Below, piece after piece: positions 55,299 to 63,584 of a DNA stretch of 63,708 nt; within the stretch, counting starts at the first letter, position 1, and each line of letters starts with the position of its first letter. Position numbers and translations under genes: made by a program. Source of the DNA: Actinobacillus sp. (GTDB taxonomy: Bacteria > Pseudomonadota > Gammaproteobacteria > Enterobacterales > Pasteurellaceae). The DNA lies in NCBI GenBank assembly GCA_020026055.1, contig JAHHRA010000010.1, positions 1 to 63,708 of the forward strand. Reading direction: 5' to 3'. The notes beneath the pieces are model-generated. The model ran no database searches. It saw only the letters and a program-made list of their open reading frames with translations, and was not told the origin of the DNA.

Positions 55299-56750
55299 AT
55301 GATTTTATCAAAAGTAACAGATTCACTTCTAACACCAAGTCAACTTGATAGCAACGCTTTGAATAAAGTTTTTGATGCTATGTCACAGCGTCAATTAGAC
55401 TATGCTGATCTTTATTTTCAACTTTCACAAGATGAAAGTTGGACACTAGAAGATAGCATTATCAAAGAAGGTGGATTTCATATCGATCGTGGCGTCGGTG
55501 TACGTGCAATCAGTGGCAAAAAAACGGGTTTTGCTTATACTGATCACATCGATCTCGCTAACTTAATACAATGTGCCAGTGCTGTGAAAAATATCGCTCA
55601 GCAAAAAAGAAACTACACAATTACTCCCATTACTTATCAAACCTCAACTTTCCCATTACGTTATCAAGCTCTCAACCCACTCGACAATTTCGACAATCAA
55701 GCCAAAATCGATCTGCTTCGCTTAGTCGACTGCGTTGCCCGAGCTGAAAGCCCTTTTGTTACACAAGTCAACGCACATTTGAGTGCTATTTATGAAGAAG
55801 TCTTGATCGTTGCCACAGATGGCACTCTTGCAGCGGACATACGCCCGCTAATTCGGCTTTCGATTTCCGTATTAGTCGAAAAAGAAGGTAAACGTGAAGT
55901 AGGACGTTCAGGTGTTGGTGGACGTGTAGCATTAAGCGATTTGCTTGAAGATGTTGATGGCGAAGCACGAGCAGTCACTTTCACTAAACAAGCCGTCCGC
56001 CAAGCTCTCATTAACATTGATGCTAAACCTGCACCTTCAGGAACAATGCCTGTCATTCTCGGAGCAGGCTGGTGTGGCGTACTTTTGCACGAAGCAGTTG
56101 GACACGGCTTAGAAGGCGATTTTGCTCGCAAACAAAGTTCTGTTTTTACTGGTAAAATCGGTGAACAAGTCACTAGCTCACTTTGCACTATCGTCGATGA
56201 TGGCACTCTTGTCAATCGTCGCGGCTCGCTCAATATCGACGATGAAGGAACGCCAAGCCAATACAATGTTTTAATCGAAAACGGTATCCTTAAAAGTTAT
56301 ATGCAAGATAAATTAAACGCTCGTCTAATGGGAGTGCCACCAACAGGCAATGCTCGTCGCGAAAGTTTCGCTCATTTGCCAATGCCACGAATGACTAACA
56401 CCTACATGCAAGCTGGCACAAGCGAATTCGAAGAAATGATCGCTTCAGTCAACTATGGTGTTTTCGCTACTCACCTTGGTGGTGGGCAAGTCGACATCAC
56501 GTCAGGTAAATTCACTTTCTCTACTGCCGAGGCTTACCTCATCCAAAACGGTAAAATCACTCATCCCATCAAAGGTGCAACTCTTATTGGCTCTGGCATT
56601 GAAGTGATGCAAAAAATTTCAATGGTTGGTAAAAATCTCGAAATTGATCATGGTATTGGCGTCTGTGGCAAGGCAGGGCAATCTGTTCCTGTTGGTGTTG
56701 GACAACCTGCGGTTAAAATTGACGAAATCACTGTTGGCGGTACGGATTAA
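55299..56750 (+). CDS. tldD: Metalloprotease subunit TldD
   Basis: TldD forms a heterodimeric zinc protease with TldE (PmbA) that degrades unfolded peptides and matures some peptide toxins or bacteriocins. The 483-residue product has the zinc motif HEAVGHGLEGD near residue 263 (HExxxH) and the conserved GGTD C-terminus. The start of the protein is family-like (LDYADLYFQ and RGVGVRAISG). pmbA is not in the window. Confidence 0.95.
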   Translation: MILSKVTDSLLTPSQLDSNALNKVFDAMSQRQLDYADLYFQLSQDESWTLEDSIIKEGGFHIDRGVGVRAISGKKTGFAYTDHIDLANLIQCASAVKNIAQQKRNYTITPITYQTSTFPLRYQALNPLDNFDNQAKIDLLRLVDCVARAESPFVTQVNAHLSAIYEEVLIVATDGTLAADIRPLIRLSISVLVEKEGKREVGRSGVGGRVALSDLLEDVDGEARAVTFTKQAVRQALINIDAKPAPSGTMPVILGAGWCGVLLHEAVGHGLEGDFARKQSSVFTGKIGEQVTSSLCTIVDDGTLVNRRGSLNIDDEGTPSQYNVLIENGILKSYMQDKLNARLMGVPPTGNARRESFAHLPMPRMTNTYMQAGTSEFEEMIASVNYGVFATHLGGGQVDITSGKFTFSTAEAYLIQNGKITHPIKGATLIGSGIEVMQKISMVGKNLEIDHGIGVCGKAGQSVPVGVGQPAVKIDEITVGGTD

Positions 56751-56762
56751 CTCATCAAATAA

Positions 56763-56784
56763 AAAGGCGAGTTTCCTCGCCTTT
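56763..56784. terminator. Terminator between tldD and moaE
   Basis: AAAGGCGAG and CTCGCCTTT form a perfect 9-bp stem with a TTTC loop, 12 bp after the tldD stop and before the convergent moaE end. Confidence 0.8.
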
Positions 56785-56813
56785 ACTAATTTCGTTCTAT
56801 TTTTGTCTTATTT

Positions 56814-57284
56814 TTAAACTATGAGCCATTTTTCTGCCGCTGTCTGATCGCTGTCTTTCCCATCCACCCAACGATTACCTTTATCAGTCTGCTCTTTTTT
56901 CCAAAACGGTGCTTGTGTTTTAAGAAAATCCATAATGAATTCGTTTGCGTGATATGCATCTACTCGATGCATTGAGCTAGTACCGACTAAGACAATTTCA
57001 TCATTCGTATTCAATGAGCCAATTCGATGAATAACCGCGACACGTTGTAAATCCCAACGTGTTTTTGCTTGCTCAACAATTTCTGCTAAAGCCTTCTTCG
57101 TCATTTCTGGATAGTGTTCTAAATGCAACCCTGATACTTTGTCTCCCATATTGAGATGCCGTACTTTGCCGACAAACACAACTGTTGCACCAACATTCAT
57201 AGGTTCGGAAAGCCATTTGTAAATTTCTTGCTGTTCAAAAGATGCTTCTTGCACCAGAATAATAATATCTTTGTTTTCTATCAT
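56814..57284 (-). CDS. moaE: Molybdopterin synthase large subunit MoaE
   Basis: MoaE, with MoaD, converts cyclic pyranopterin phosphate to molybdopterin by adding two sulfurs. The 156-residue product has the conserved VVFVGKVRHLNMG near residues 35-47, LEHYPEMTKKAL near 55, HRIGSL near 87 and APFWKKE near 128 (with the catalytic Lys). The ATG follows the moaD stop by 1 nt, so the subunits are translationally coupled. Confidence 0.95.
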   Translation of the reverse strand: MIENKDIIILVQEASFEQQEIYKWLSEPMNVGATVVFVGKVRHLNMGDKVSGLHLEHYPEMTKKALAEIVEQAKTRWDLQRVAVIHRIGSLNTNDEIVLVGTSSMHRVDAYHANEFIMDFLKTQAPFWKKEQTDKGNRWVDGKDSDQTAAEKWLIV

Positions 57285-57285
57285 T

Positions 57286-57531
57286 TCAACCTCCCGTCAC
57301 AGGCGGAAAAAAGGCTATTTCATCACCATCTTGCAAAAGTGTATCAAACCCTGTTAATTTTTGATTGACTGCAACTAATAACTTACCTGATTGCAATGCC
57401 AACGCCCATTTATCCCCTTTTGTTGCAAGGTAATAACGTAATGCTTCTACATCTTTGAAATCGGCAGGTAAAGTTAAATTATCGCAGTTTACAAGCTCTC
57501 GAGTTTGAGCAAAAAATAAAATTTTTAACAT
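57286..57531 (-). CDS. moaD: Molybdopterin synthase sulfur carrier MoaD
   Basis: MoaD is the ubiquitin-like sulfur donor whose C-terminal Gly-Gly is adenylated by MoeB and then made a thiocarboxylate. The 81-residue product begins MLKILFFAQTREL and ends FFPPVTGG, both typical. I chose the ATG at 57531 with AGGAAA upstream; the open frame reaches further back but adds nothing family-like. moaA and moaC, which normally precede moaD, are missing here; upstream is a 315-bp stretch and then folE. Confidence 0.94.
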   Translation of the reverse strand: MLKILFFAQTRELVNCDNLTLPADFKDVEALRYYLATKGDKWALALQSGKLLVAVNQKLTGFDTLLQDGDEIAFFPPVTGG

Positions 57532-57846
57532 GTTAATATTTCCTATCTGTGTTCTTATTTTCTCTTTCATTAATCACGTCGTTAAAATCGAGAAAATTTT
57601 TCCGTTTTCTGGAGCGTATTCTTTGTATTTCTTTGTTAATTGTTATTGAGTTTCGCTACTAGTATTTGATTTCTAATCTGACAAAAAGGTGTTTGTGAAA
57701 TGAGGTATCATTGAACAATTCAAACAATCTTTGTATGTAAAAATTTTGCAGCAAACGAAAAAAACAATTTATTTGCAAGCATTGTTTACTCTTTATAAAA
57801 GTAAAATCCATTTTGTCATTAGCGAAGAAATAATAAAGGTCTATCT
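57532..57846. other. Stretch between moaD and folE with a repeat and a possible gene remnant
   Basis: This stretch holds palindromic copy 5 (57576-57617). From 57704 to the folE stop it also has a plus-strand open stretch with protein-like composition (GIIEQFKQSLYVKILQQTKK and onward). That stretch lacks a start and is preceded by an in-frame stop, so it may be a gene remnant or chance. No moaC or moaA remnant was recognised. Confidence 0.4.
57576..57617. repeat. Palindromic repeat, complete copy 5 (arms partly decayed)
   Basis: A 42-bp element with ends ACG and CGT. The core AAAATCGAGAAAATTTTTCC is identical over 20 bp to that of copy 3. The outer arms (TCGTT and CTGGAG region) no longer pair well. 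Confidence 0.65.
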
Positions 57847-58500
57847 TCATTTTATGCATTCTAAAAATATTCTACGTTCTTTACGATCATTCAAAAAAAC
57901 ACCGCCGTATGCTGACGTCACTGTATGACTATTGCTATCCTGAATCCCTCGCCCTTTTACACAGTAATGTACTGCATTGACATAAATAGCGACATCTTGT
58001 GTTTCCAAAATAGTTTGTAACGCTAGTAGAAGTTGTTTGGTAAAACGTTCTTGTACTTGCGGACGTTTCGCAAAGAAGTCTACAATGCGGTTAAGTTTGG
58101 ATAAGCCTAAAATCCACTTATTAGGATAATAAGCAACTGCGACTGTGCCGTCTATCGTCATAAAATGATGTTCGCAGGTACTAAGCAGTGTAATGTTATT
58201 AACTTGCACAGGCTCTGTTAACTGCATTGTATTTTTAATTTTAGTGATCTTTGGAAAATGCTGGTAATCCAAGCCTCGAAAAATTTCATCTATGTACATT
58301 TTAGCTAGACGTGCAGGCGTTTCGTGCAGACTATCATCTTCTAGATCTAAACCAATGAGTGCTAGTACTTCTTGCATTTTATGCTGAATTTCAGTACGCC
58401 TTTGCTCTTTACTTTTCTTTTGAGAAAGCATTGGTGTTTCTAATCCGTGTTCCGTCAAAATTTGCCTAACTTTCTCGGCTTCGGGAGATATTGTTTGCAT
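57847..58500 (-). CDS. folE: GTP cyclohydrolase I FolE
   Basis: FolE converts GTP to dihydroneopterin triphosphate, the first step of folate synthesis. The 217-residue product has the zinc and active-site motif STCEHHFMTIDGTVAVAYYP near residues 117-136, SKLNRIVDFFAKRPQVQERF near 143, and the zinc Cys in NAVHYCVKGRGI near 188. I chose the ATG at 58500 with AAGGA upstream; this gives the family length (E. coli 222). It is divergent from moeA. Confidence 0.96.
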   Translation of the reverse strand: MQTISPEAEKVRQILTEHGLETPMLSQKKSKEQRRTEIQHKMQEVLALIGLDLEDDSLHETPARLAKMYIDEIFRGLDYQHFPKITKIKNTMQLTEPVQVNNITLLSTCEHHFMTIDGTVAVAYYPNKWILGLSKLNRIVDFFAKRPQVQERFTKQLLLALQTILETQDVAIYVNAVHYCVKGRGIQDSNSHTVTSAYGGVFLNDRKERRIFLECIK

Positions 58501-58649
58501 ATCTAATTCCTTAAAATAAAAGCGACGTATTCTAACACAATTCTCCAATTCCAAGTAGAGATAGTGAAAAAAACCGAAAACTTCACAAATTTTCTCAATT
58601 TAACGTTAAAATGACAGTGTTAATTATGTAAATCAACGGGAGAATTCTA

Positions 58650-59861
58650 ATGCTTTCTTTAAATGAAGCCCTTGAACAAATGCTACGACAATTACCCTCT
58701 CCGCTTGCTACTGAGGTTTTACCATTAAATCAGGCAGCAGAACGAATTTGTGGTGAAGATATTTTTTCCCCTATTAATGTGCCTGCTTTTGATAATTCTG
58801 CAATGGACGGCTATGCTGTTCGTCTCGCTGATTTGACAAGCGAAGAACCATTAGAAATCATAGGTAAAGCCTTTGCTGGTGTGCCGTTTCAAGGAAATTG
58901 GCAACACAGAAGTGTTGTGCGAATTATGACAGGTGCAATGATCCCAAAAGGGACTGAAGCGATAATTATGCAAGAAAATGCTAAAGTTCACACTGATGGT
59001 AGGGTTTCATTCAATAAGTTGCCAAAACTTGGTGAAAATATTCGCCGTGCAGGCGAGGATATCAAGAAAGGCATGCTCGTTTTGCCAGCAGGATCTAAAC
59101 TCACGAGTGTTACTTTGCCTTTACTTGCCTCACTCGGCTTAGCTCAAATTAAAGTTTTTCCAAAATTAAAAGTGGCAGTTATCGCCACAGGTGATGAATT
59201 GGTCTCAGTTGGTCAACCATTAGCTGAAGGGCAAATTTATGATATTAACAGTTTTAGCCTAACATTAATGTTAAAAAAATTGGGTTGTGAAGTGATTGAT
59301 TTCGGAATTATCCCTGACGATGAGGTTCTATTTGAACAAAGTTTTAAACAAGCACAAGCACAAGCCGATCTGATTATTACTAGCGGAGGAGTTTCTGTTG
59401 GAGAGGCAGATTTCACTAAAACTATCCTTGAACGTTTAGGAACAATTAATTTTTGGAAAATTGCTCTCAAACCGGGCAAACCTTTTGCATTTGGGAAATT
59501 AGGTAAAACTTGGTTTTGTGGTTTACCTGGCAATCCTGTTTCTGCACTTGTAACTTTTTACCAGCTTGTTCAACCTGCTATCGCAAAATTAACAGGATGG
59601 CATACGTGGCAATTGCCACCTTCATTGCCTGCTATTACTCGTGTAGCCCTAAAAAAACGAGCTGGTCGTTTGGAGTTCCAACGTGGTTTTTATCAAGTGA
59701 ATGAAAATGGAGAAATTATAGTGGAAAATGTTGGCGTCCAGAATTCAAATTTGTTCAGTGCATTTATGAAAAGTAACTGTTTCATCGTCCTTGAAGAAGA
59801 ACGTGGCAATGTCGAAATAGGCGAACATATTACTATTCAGCCTTTTAATGAGATTTTGTAA
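58650..59861 (+). CDS. moeA: Molybdopterin molybdenumtransferase MoeA
   Basis: MoeA inserts molybdate into adenylated molybdopterin to finish the molybdenum cofactor. The 403-residue product has PAFDNSAMDGYAVR near residue 47, RIMTGAMIPKGTEAIIMQE near 91, and SGGVSVGEADFTK and FCGLPGNPVSALVTF in the C-terminal part, all MoeA signatures. GGGAG precedes the ATG. moeB follows after 14 nt. Confidence 0.96.
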   Translation: MLSLNEALEQMLRQLPSPLATEVLPLNQAAERICGEDIFSPINVPAFDNSAMDGYAVRLADLTSEEPLEIIGKAFAGVPFQGNWQHRSVVRIMTGAMIPKGTEAIIMQENAKVHTDGRVSFNKLPKLGENIRRAGEDIKKGMLVLPAGSKLTSVTLPLLASLGLAQIKVFPKLKVAVIATGDELVSVGQPLAEGQIYDINSFSLTLMLKKLGCEVIDFGIIPDDEVLFEQSFKQAQAQADLIITSGGVSVGEADFTKTILERLGTINFWKIALKPGKPFAFGKLGKTWFCGLPGNPVSALVTFYQLVQPAIAKLTGWHTWQLPPSLPAITRVALKKRAGRLEFQRGFYQVNENGEIIVENVGVQNSNLFSAFMKSNCFIVLEEERGNVEIGEHITIQPFNEIL

Positions 59862-59875
59862 ATTGGGAGTAAAAA

Positions 59876-60601
59876 ATGCAATTAAGCTCAGCTGAAGAGC
59901 AACGTTATAGTCGCCAAATTAACCTTAAAGCTATTGATTTCGAAGGGCAAGAACGCCTCAAAGCGAGTCGTATGCTAATTGTTGGATTAGGCGGATTAGG
60001 TTGTGCCGCTGCTCAATATCTCGCTACTGCAGGTGTAGGACAACTGACACTTTTAGATTTTGATGAAGTTTCTCTTTCTAATTTACAACGGCAAGTTTTG
60101 CACGATGAAAGCCGTTTAGGGATGCCGAAAGTACAGTCTGCGGCTCAAAGCCTTCGTAAACTCAATCCGCACATAAAAATCACCACTGTTCACCGTTGTG
60201 CCGATGACGCCTTTCTACAAACGCTCATCACAACTAGCGACGTTGTATTAGACTGTACGGATAACTTAAGCACACGTAATCAACTCGACCGTCTTTGCCA
60301 AGTTTGCAAAGTGCCATTAGTGTCAGGAGCAGCGATCCGAATGGAAGGACTAATCAGCGTCTTCACTTATGAAGACAATACACCTACTTATCACAGTTTA
60401 AGCCAATTTTTTAATGAAGTAGGGCAAAGTTGTGTCGAAACAGGTATCCTTGCCCCTATTGTTGGTATTATTGGCTCAATCCAAGCTCTTGAAGCGATAA
60501 AAATTTGTTTGAAAATCGGTAAGAGCTTATGTGGTCGTATTTTACTAATAGACGGGCTTTCAATGAGTGTTCGAGAATTGCAGTTACCGATTAAAGGATA
60601 A
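59876..60601 (+). CDS. moeB: Molybdopterin-synthase adenylyltransferase MoeB
   Basis: MoeB adenylates the C-terminus of MoaD. The 241-residue product has the dinucleotide motif LIVGLGGLGCAAAQYLATAG near residues 31-50, the LDFDEVSLSNLQRQ segment near 59-72 and the conserved SCVETGILAPIVG near 183. The zinc ligands of the E. coli enzyme are missing: the first CxxC is Thr-x-x-Ser (PTYHSLS) and the C-terminal CxxC tail is absent. That makes the protein 8 residues shorter than E. coli MoeB (249). It is probably functional without zinc, as in some relatives. Confidence 0.93.
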   Translation: MQLSSAEEQRYSRQINLKAIDFEGQERLKASRMLIVGLGGLGCAAAQYLATAGVGQLTLLDFDEVSLSNLQRQVLHDESRLGMPKVQSAAQSLRKLNPHIKITTVHRCADDAFLQTLITTSDVVLDCTDNLSTRNQLDRLCQVCKVPLVSGAAIRMEGLISVFTYEDNTPTYHSLSQFFNEVGQSCVETGILAPIVGIIGSIQALEAIKICLKIGKSLCGRILLIDGLSMSVRELQLPIKG

Positions 60602-60606
60602 AAACT

Positions 60607-61263
60607 ATGCTACATCAGCATCAACATCAGCATCAGCATCAGCATCAGCATCAGCATCAGCATCAGCACCACCATTCTCACCAACATTATGCCCAAAATC
60701 AAACTATACTAGCTTGGAGCTTTGGGTTAATTTTTAGCTTTATGTTTGTGGAATGGATAGCAGGTTTTTGGGTTAATAGTCTTTCGTTAATAGCAGATGC
60801 AGGACATATGACTAACGATGCTTTTTCTCTCGCGTTAGCTTTTTTTGCTATTCATTTGACTAAAAAACGCCCACAAATTGCTAAATATTTAACTTTTTTT
60901 AATGGATTATCTTTAATTATTGTCGCCATTCTCATCATTTTTGAAGCTATTCGTCGCTTTTATCACCCAGAACATCTCATTGCTTTACCTATGGTTTTCG
61001 TAGCAACTCTAGGATTAATAATAAATGTCGTTGTAGCAAAAATTATGTGTATGGGAGATCAAGATAATTTAAACATTCAAGCTGCTTATTGGCATGTTCT
61101 TGCTGATTTATTCGGTTCGATCATTGCGATCATTGCAGGACTTTGTGTTTATTTTCTTGATTGGCAATGGGTTGATCCTGCAGCAAGTAGCGTTTTAAGT
61201 ATAGTTATTTTGAAAAGTGGTTTTCGTATCACTCAAACCGCTTACTATGCATTATTTGACTAA
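60607..61263 (+). CDS. Cation diffusion facilitator (zinc type) without C-terminal domain
   Basis: This inner-membrane metal exporter of the CDF family has only 218 residues. The first 30 are His-rich (nine HQ units, then HHHSHQH). Six membrane segments follow. The metal-site motifs are intact: DAGHMTND near 61-68 in segment 2 and HVLAD near 161 in segment 5. The protein stops right after segment 6 (TQTAYYALFD), so the usual cytoplasmic C-terminal domain of about 90 residues, which dimerises the carrier and senses zinc, is missing. No continuation is visible in other frames. CDF members with only the membrane part are known. It starts 5 nt after moeB, with AAGGA inside the end of moeB. Confidence 0.85.
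   Translation: MLHQHQHQHQHQHQHQHQHQHHHSHQHYAQNQTILAWSFGLIFSFMFVEWIAGFWVNSLSLIADAGHMTNDAFSLALAFFAIHLTKKRPQIAKYLTFFNGLSLIIVAILIIFEAIRRFYHPEHLIALPMVFVATLGLIINVVVAKIMCMGDQDNLNIQAAYWHVLADLFGSIIAIIAGLCVYFLDWQWVDPAASSVLSIVILKSGFRITQTAYYALFD
60613..60666 (+). repeat. CATCAG hexanucleotide repeat in the CDF gene
   Basis: CATCAG occurs once, then CATCAA, then CATCAG seven times without interruption (60625-60666). All units are in frame and encode His-Gln. Because the unit is six bases, copy-number changes alter the length of the His-Gln arm without shifting the frame. Confidence 0.92.
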
Positions 61264-61350
61264 TTTGGTTAAATATCAGACTGCTTAATTAAAAAATTTC
61301 AAGTAGCAATTATTTAAAATACTTACACTTCAAATCAAAAGTAAATGTAA

Positions 61351-61389
61351 AAAAAGAGTTATGAATCTCAATCACTCATAACTCTTTTT
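61351..61389. terminator. Bidirectional terminator between the CDF gene and agaE
   Basis: AAAAAGAGTTATGA and TCATAACTCTTTTT form a perfect 14-bp stem around an 11-nt loop in the convergent gap, with A-rich and T-rich flanks. Confidence 0.85.
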
Positions 61390-61435
61390 AATTTATGTAT
61401 CAGTATTTTTAGTTAAAATTATAATATTGTTAATC

Positions 61436-62242
61436 TTATAACACTCCTATAGCTCTTCCAGTTATTCCAATGACCAATGTTATTAGTATTAACGATATTG
61501 GTTTTTTACCTTTTTTCAATAAATAGAACATAAATAATGTATATAAAAGTGGAAGCATATTAGGCATAATTTTATCAATGATATCTTTTTGAATATCTAT
61601 ACTAATTTTTGCTAAATCAACAACATATGTAACATTCATTCTTACAAATGAAGCTATTAATCCTCCAATTACAGTTAACCCTAAAATTAATGATCCATTT
61701 GTTACGTATTTTGTATCTTCTTTCAATTTTTCAATCGCATCAACACCCATTTTATATGAGTAGTGCATTAAGAAGAATCTTAAAAAGAGATGTACTATAT
61801 TGAACATCAATAAAAAGACTATCGGTCCTGCAATATTTCCTTGAATGCCTAATGAAACACCGACAGAAGCGGCAATAGGAAGCAAAGTAAACCAAAACAA
61901 TGCGTCACCTATTCCTCCAAGCGGTCCCATAAGAGCAATTTTTATGCCTCTTATTGAACTTCTACTTTCTTTGTTCTCTTCCATTGCTAAAACTAATCCT
62001 TGTACAAAAGTTACTAAGAATGGATGAACATTAAAGAACTCCAGATGTAACTTCATTGAATTACTTAAATCTTCTTTATTCTTATGAATCTTTTTTAACC
62101 CAGGAAGCAAAGAGTATAACCAACCACCCGCTTGCATTCTTTCATAGTTAAAAGATGCTTGTAGTAACAGTGATCTCCAAACCATACTATTTAGATCTTT
62201 TTTATCTAAAACTTTATCTTTACTTGTATCTTTATATTCCAT
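61436..62242 (-). CDS. agaE: PTS GalNAc-type IID component AgaE
   Basis: This is the IID membrane subunit of a mannose-family phosphotransferase system. From the ATG at 62242 the product has 268 residues. The family core WRSLLLQASFNYERMQAGG near residue 22 and GGIGDALFWFTLLPI near 108 are clear, and the sequence resembles AgaE of the N-acetylgalactosamine PTS. I chose this start because GAGG stands 9 nt upstream, while the ATG 15 nt earlier has none. It overlaps agaW by 11 nt. No IIA gene (agaF) follows; a terminator and a convergent gene end the operon. Confidence 0.86.
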   Translation of the reverse strand: MEYKDTSKDKVLDKKDLNSMVWRSLLLQASFNYERMQAGGWLYSLLPGLKKIHKNKEDLSNSMKLHLEFFNVHPFLVTFVQGLVLAMEENKESRSSIRGIKIALMGPLGGIGDALFWFTLLPIAASVGVSLGIQGNIAGPIVFLLMFNIVHLFLRFFLMHYSYKMGVDAIEKLKEDTKYVTNGSLILGLTVIGGLIASFVRMNVTYVVDLAKISIDIQKDIIDKIMPNMLPLLYTLFMFYLLKKGKKPISLILITLVIGITGRAIGVL

Positions 62243-63011
62243 CGCTGTAGTCCTCATTATTTTCTGTTGTAGTTGGCTCTAAACTGTCCATTTTTTTATT
62301 GATGTAATAATCATATAAAGCAATGATAAGACCAATAGCTGCAATGCTTATAACAGGTAACTTTAAGTAAGTTGCTAAGATAAATCCTAATGCAAAGAAT
62401 ATAATATAATTTTTCTTAAACATAATATTTAGTAACATCGCAAAACCTATTGCAGGCATTAATCCACCAGCTACACCAAATCCAGCAATTAACCATTCTG
62501 GTAGCCGTTCTACTATATCTTTAGCTATCTCAGCTCCTAATGATATAGGCAGGAAAGTGACAACAAAATAAAATACAAATAATAATATTATTCCTAAATA
62601 GTTTATTTTCTCAATTCCAAAAGTATTGCACTCTTGTGCGTATTCATCAGCTTTGTGCATTACAGGCGAGAAAAAAGTAAATAATAATGTGATACAAGCT
62701 TGAACAGCTACTGCAAAAGGTATTGCAATTCCAACAGCTGTAGCAGGTTCTTGCTTAGTTAAAATGGCGAAGGCACTCCCTATTATGCCTCCGACTACAA
62801 CATTAGGTGGTTGTGCTCCTCCAAGAGGAACAGCTCCCATCCAAACAAGTTCTAAAGTTGCTCCAGTAATAAGCCCTACTTTTAAATCTCCTAGGATTAA
62901 TCCAACAACAGCCCCTGCGACAAGAGGTCTGTGAAAATGAAAAAGTCCATTAAACAAATCAATCCCAGCAATACCAGCAAATATTGCTATTAATAATGAT
63001 TCTAGTAACAT
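62232..63011 (-). CDS. agaW: PTS GalNAc-type IIC component AgaW
   Basis: This is the IIC subunit of the mannose-family PTS and forms part of the sugar channel. The 259-residue product has several membrane segments, the GAVPLGGAQPPNVVVGG motif near residue 62 and GGLMPAIGFAMLLNIMF near 180. Its end (NNEDYSDGI) resembles that of AgaW. GAGGAAGG stands just before the ATG at 63011; the open frame reaches further into agaV. It lies between agaV and agaE. Confidence 0.86.
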   Translation of the reverse strand: MLLESLLIAIFAGIAGIDLFNGLFHFHRPLVAGAVVGLILGDLKVGLITGATLELVWMGAVPLGGAQPPNVVVGGIIGSAFAILTKQEPATAVGIAIPFAVAVQACITLLFTFFSPVMHKADEYAQECNTFGIEKINYLGIILLFVFYFVVTFLPISLGAEIAKDIVERLPEWLIAGFGVAGGLMPAIGFAMLLNIMFKKNYIIFFALGFILATYLKLPVISIAAIGLIIALYDYYINKKMDSLEPTTTENNEDYSDGI

Positions 63012-63024
63012 AGCCTTCCTCTTT

Positions 63025-63501
63025 TTACTTAATAAGTTCCCAAATATTATCTTTCGATTCACTCGGAACTCTTTGTATTTCTACTTCTACCCCTAACTCC
63101 TTTAATCTTAAAAATGCTTTTATGTCACTTTCATCTACGCAAACTGCTTTAGATATCTGTTTTTTCCCTTCTGACATATGCATATTTCCAACATTAACTT
63201 TTGTGATTGGCACGCCTCCTTCTACTAACTTCACTACATCTTGCGGAGTTTCAGTTATAATTGCAATTAACTGTTTATCCGCGGCTTTATGAATAATATC
63301 GATCGTTTTTTGAATAGAAAAATATCTTGTTTGGACACCTCTAATTGCTGCAAGATTCATAAGATTTTGTCTGGTGGTATCAACTGCAACATCATCATTA
63401 GAAACAAGCAAAAGATTAGCACCTGAATATTGAACCCAAGCTGTTGCTACTTGACCGTGAATCAATCTATTATCAATTCTAGTTAATACAATATTAGGCA
63501 T
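63025..63501 (-). CDS. agaV: PTS GalNAc-type IIB component AgaV
   Basis: This cytoplasmic IIB subunit receives phosphate from IIA and passes it to the sugar. The 158-residue product starts MPNIVLTRIDNRLIHGQVAT; the His in RLIHGQV (residue 15) is the phosphorylation site. Segments GVPITKVNVGNMH and EGKKQISKAVCVDE match AgaV/AgaB proteins of the GalNAc/GalN system. I chose the ATG at 63501 with AGGAG upstream; an earlier in-frame ATG at 63597 lies upstream of the promoter. It is the first gene of the operon. Confidence 0.88.
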   Translation of the reverse strand: MPNIVLTRIDNRLIHGQVATAWVQYSGANLLLVSNDDVAVDTTRQNLMNLAAIRGVQTRYFSIQKTIDIIHKAADKQLIAIITETPQDVVKLVEGGVPITKVNVGNMHMSEGKKQISKAVCVDESDIKAFLRLKELGVEVEIQRVPSESKDNIWELIK

Positions 63502-63553
63502 AATGACTCCTATTTGATTAAAAAACTTATATTTATTGTATAATTCATGATCA

Positions 63554-63584
63554 ATCATATAATACTTTTTACGATAACTGTCAA
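63554..63584 (-). promoter_or_regulatory. Sigma-70 promoter of the agaVWE operon
   Basis: On the minus strand TTGACA (63584-63579) is followed after 17 bp by TATATG, or after 19 bp by TATGAT. It lies about 55-80 bp before the agaV start. This makes agaV the first gene, so the missing IIA gene is not simply upstream in the same transcript. Confidence 0.6.

Noticed and set aside
58624..58637. FNR-like site (ATTATGTAAATCAA) before moeA
   Set aside because: Only one half-site is good, and it overlaps the expected ribosome-binding region, which is a poor place for activation.
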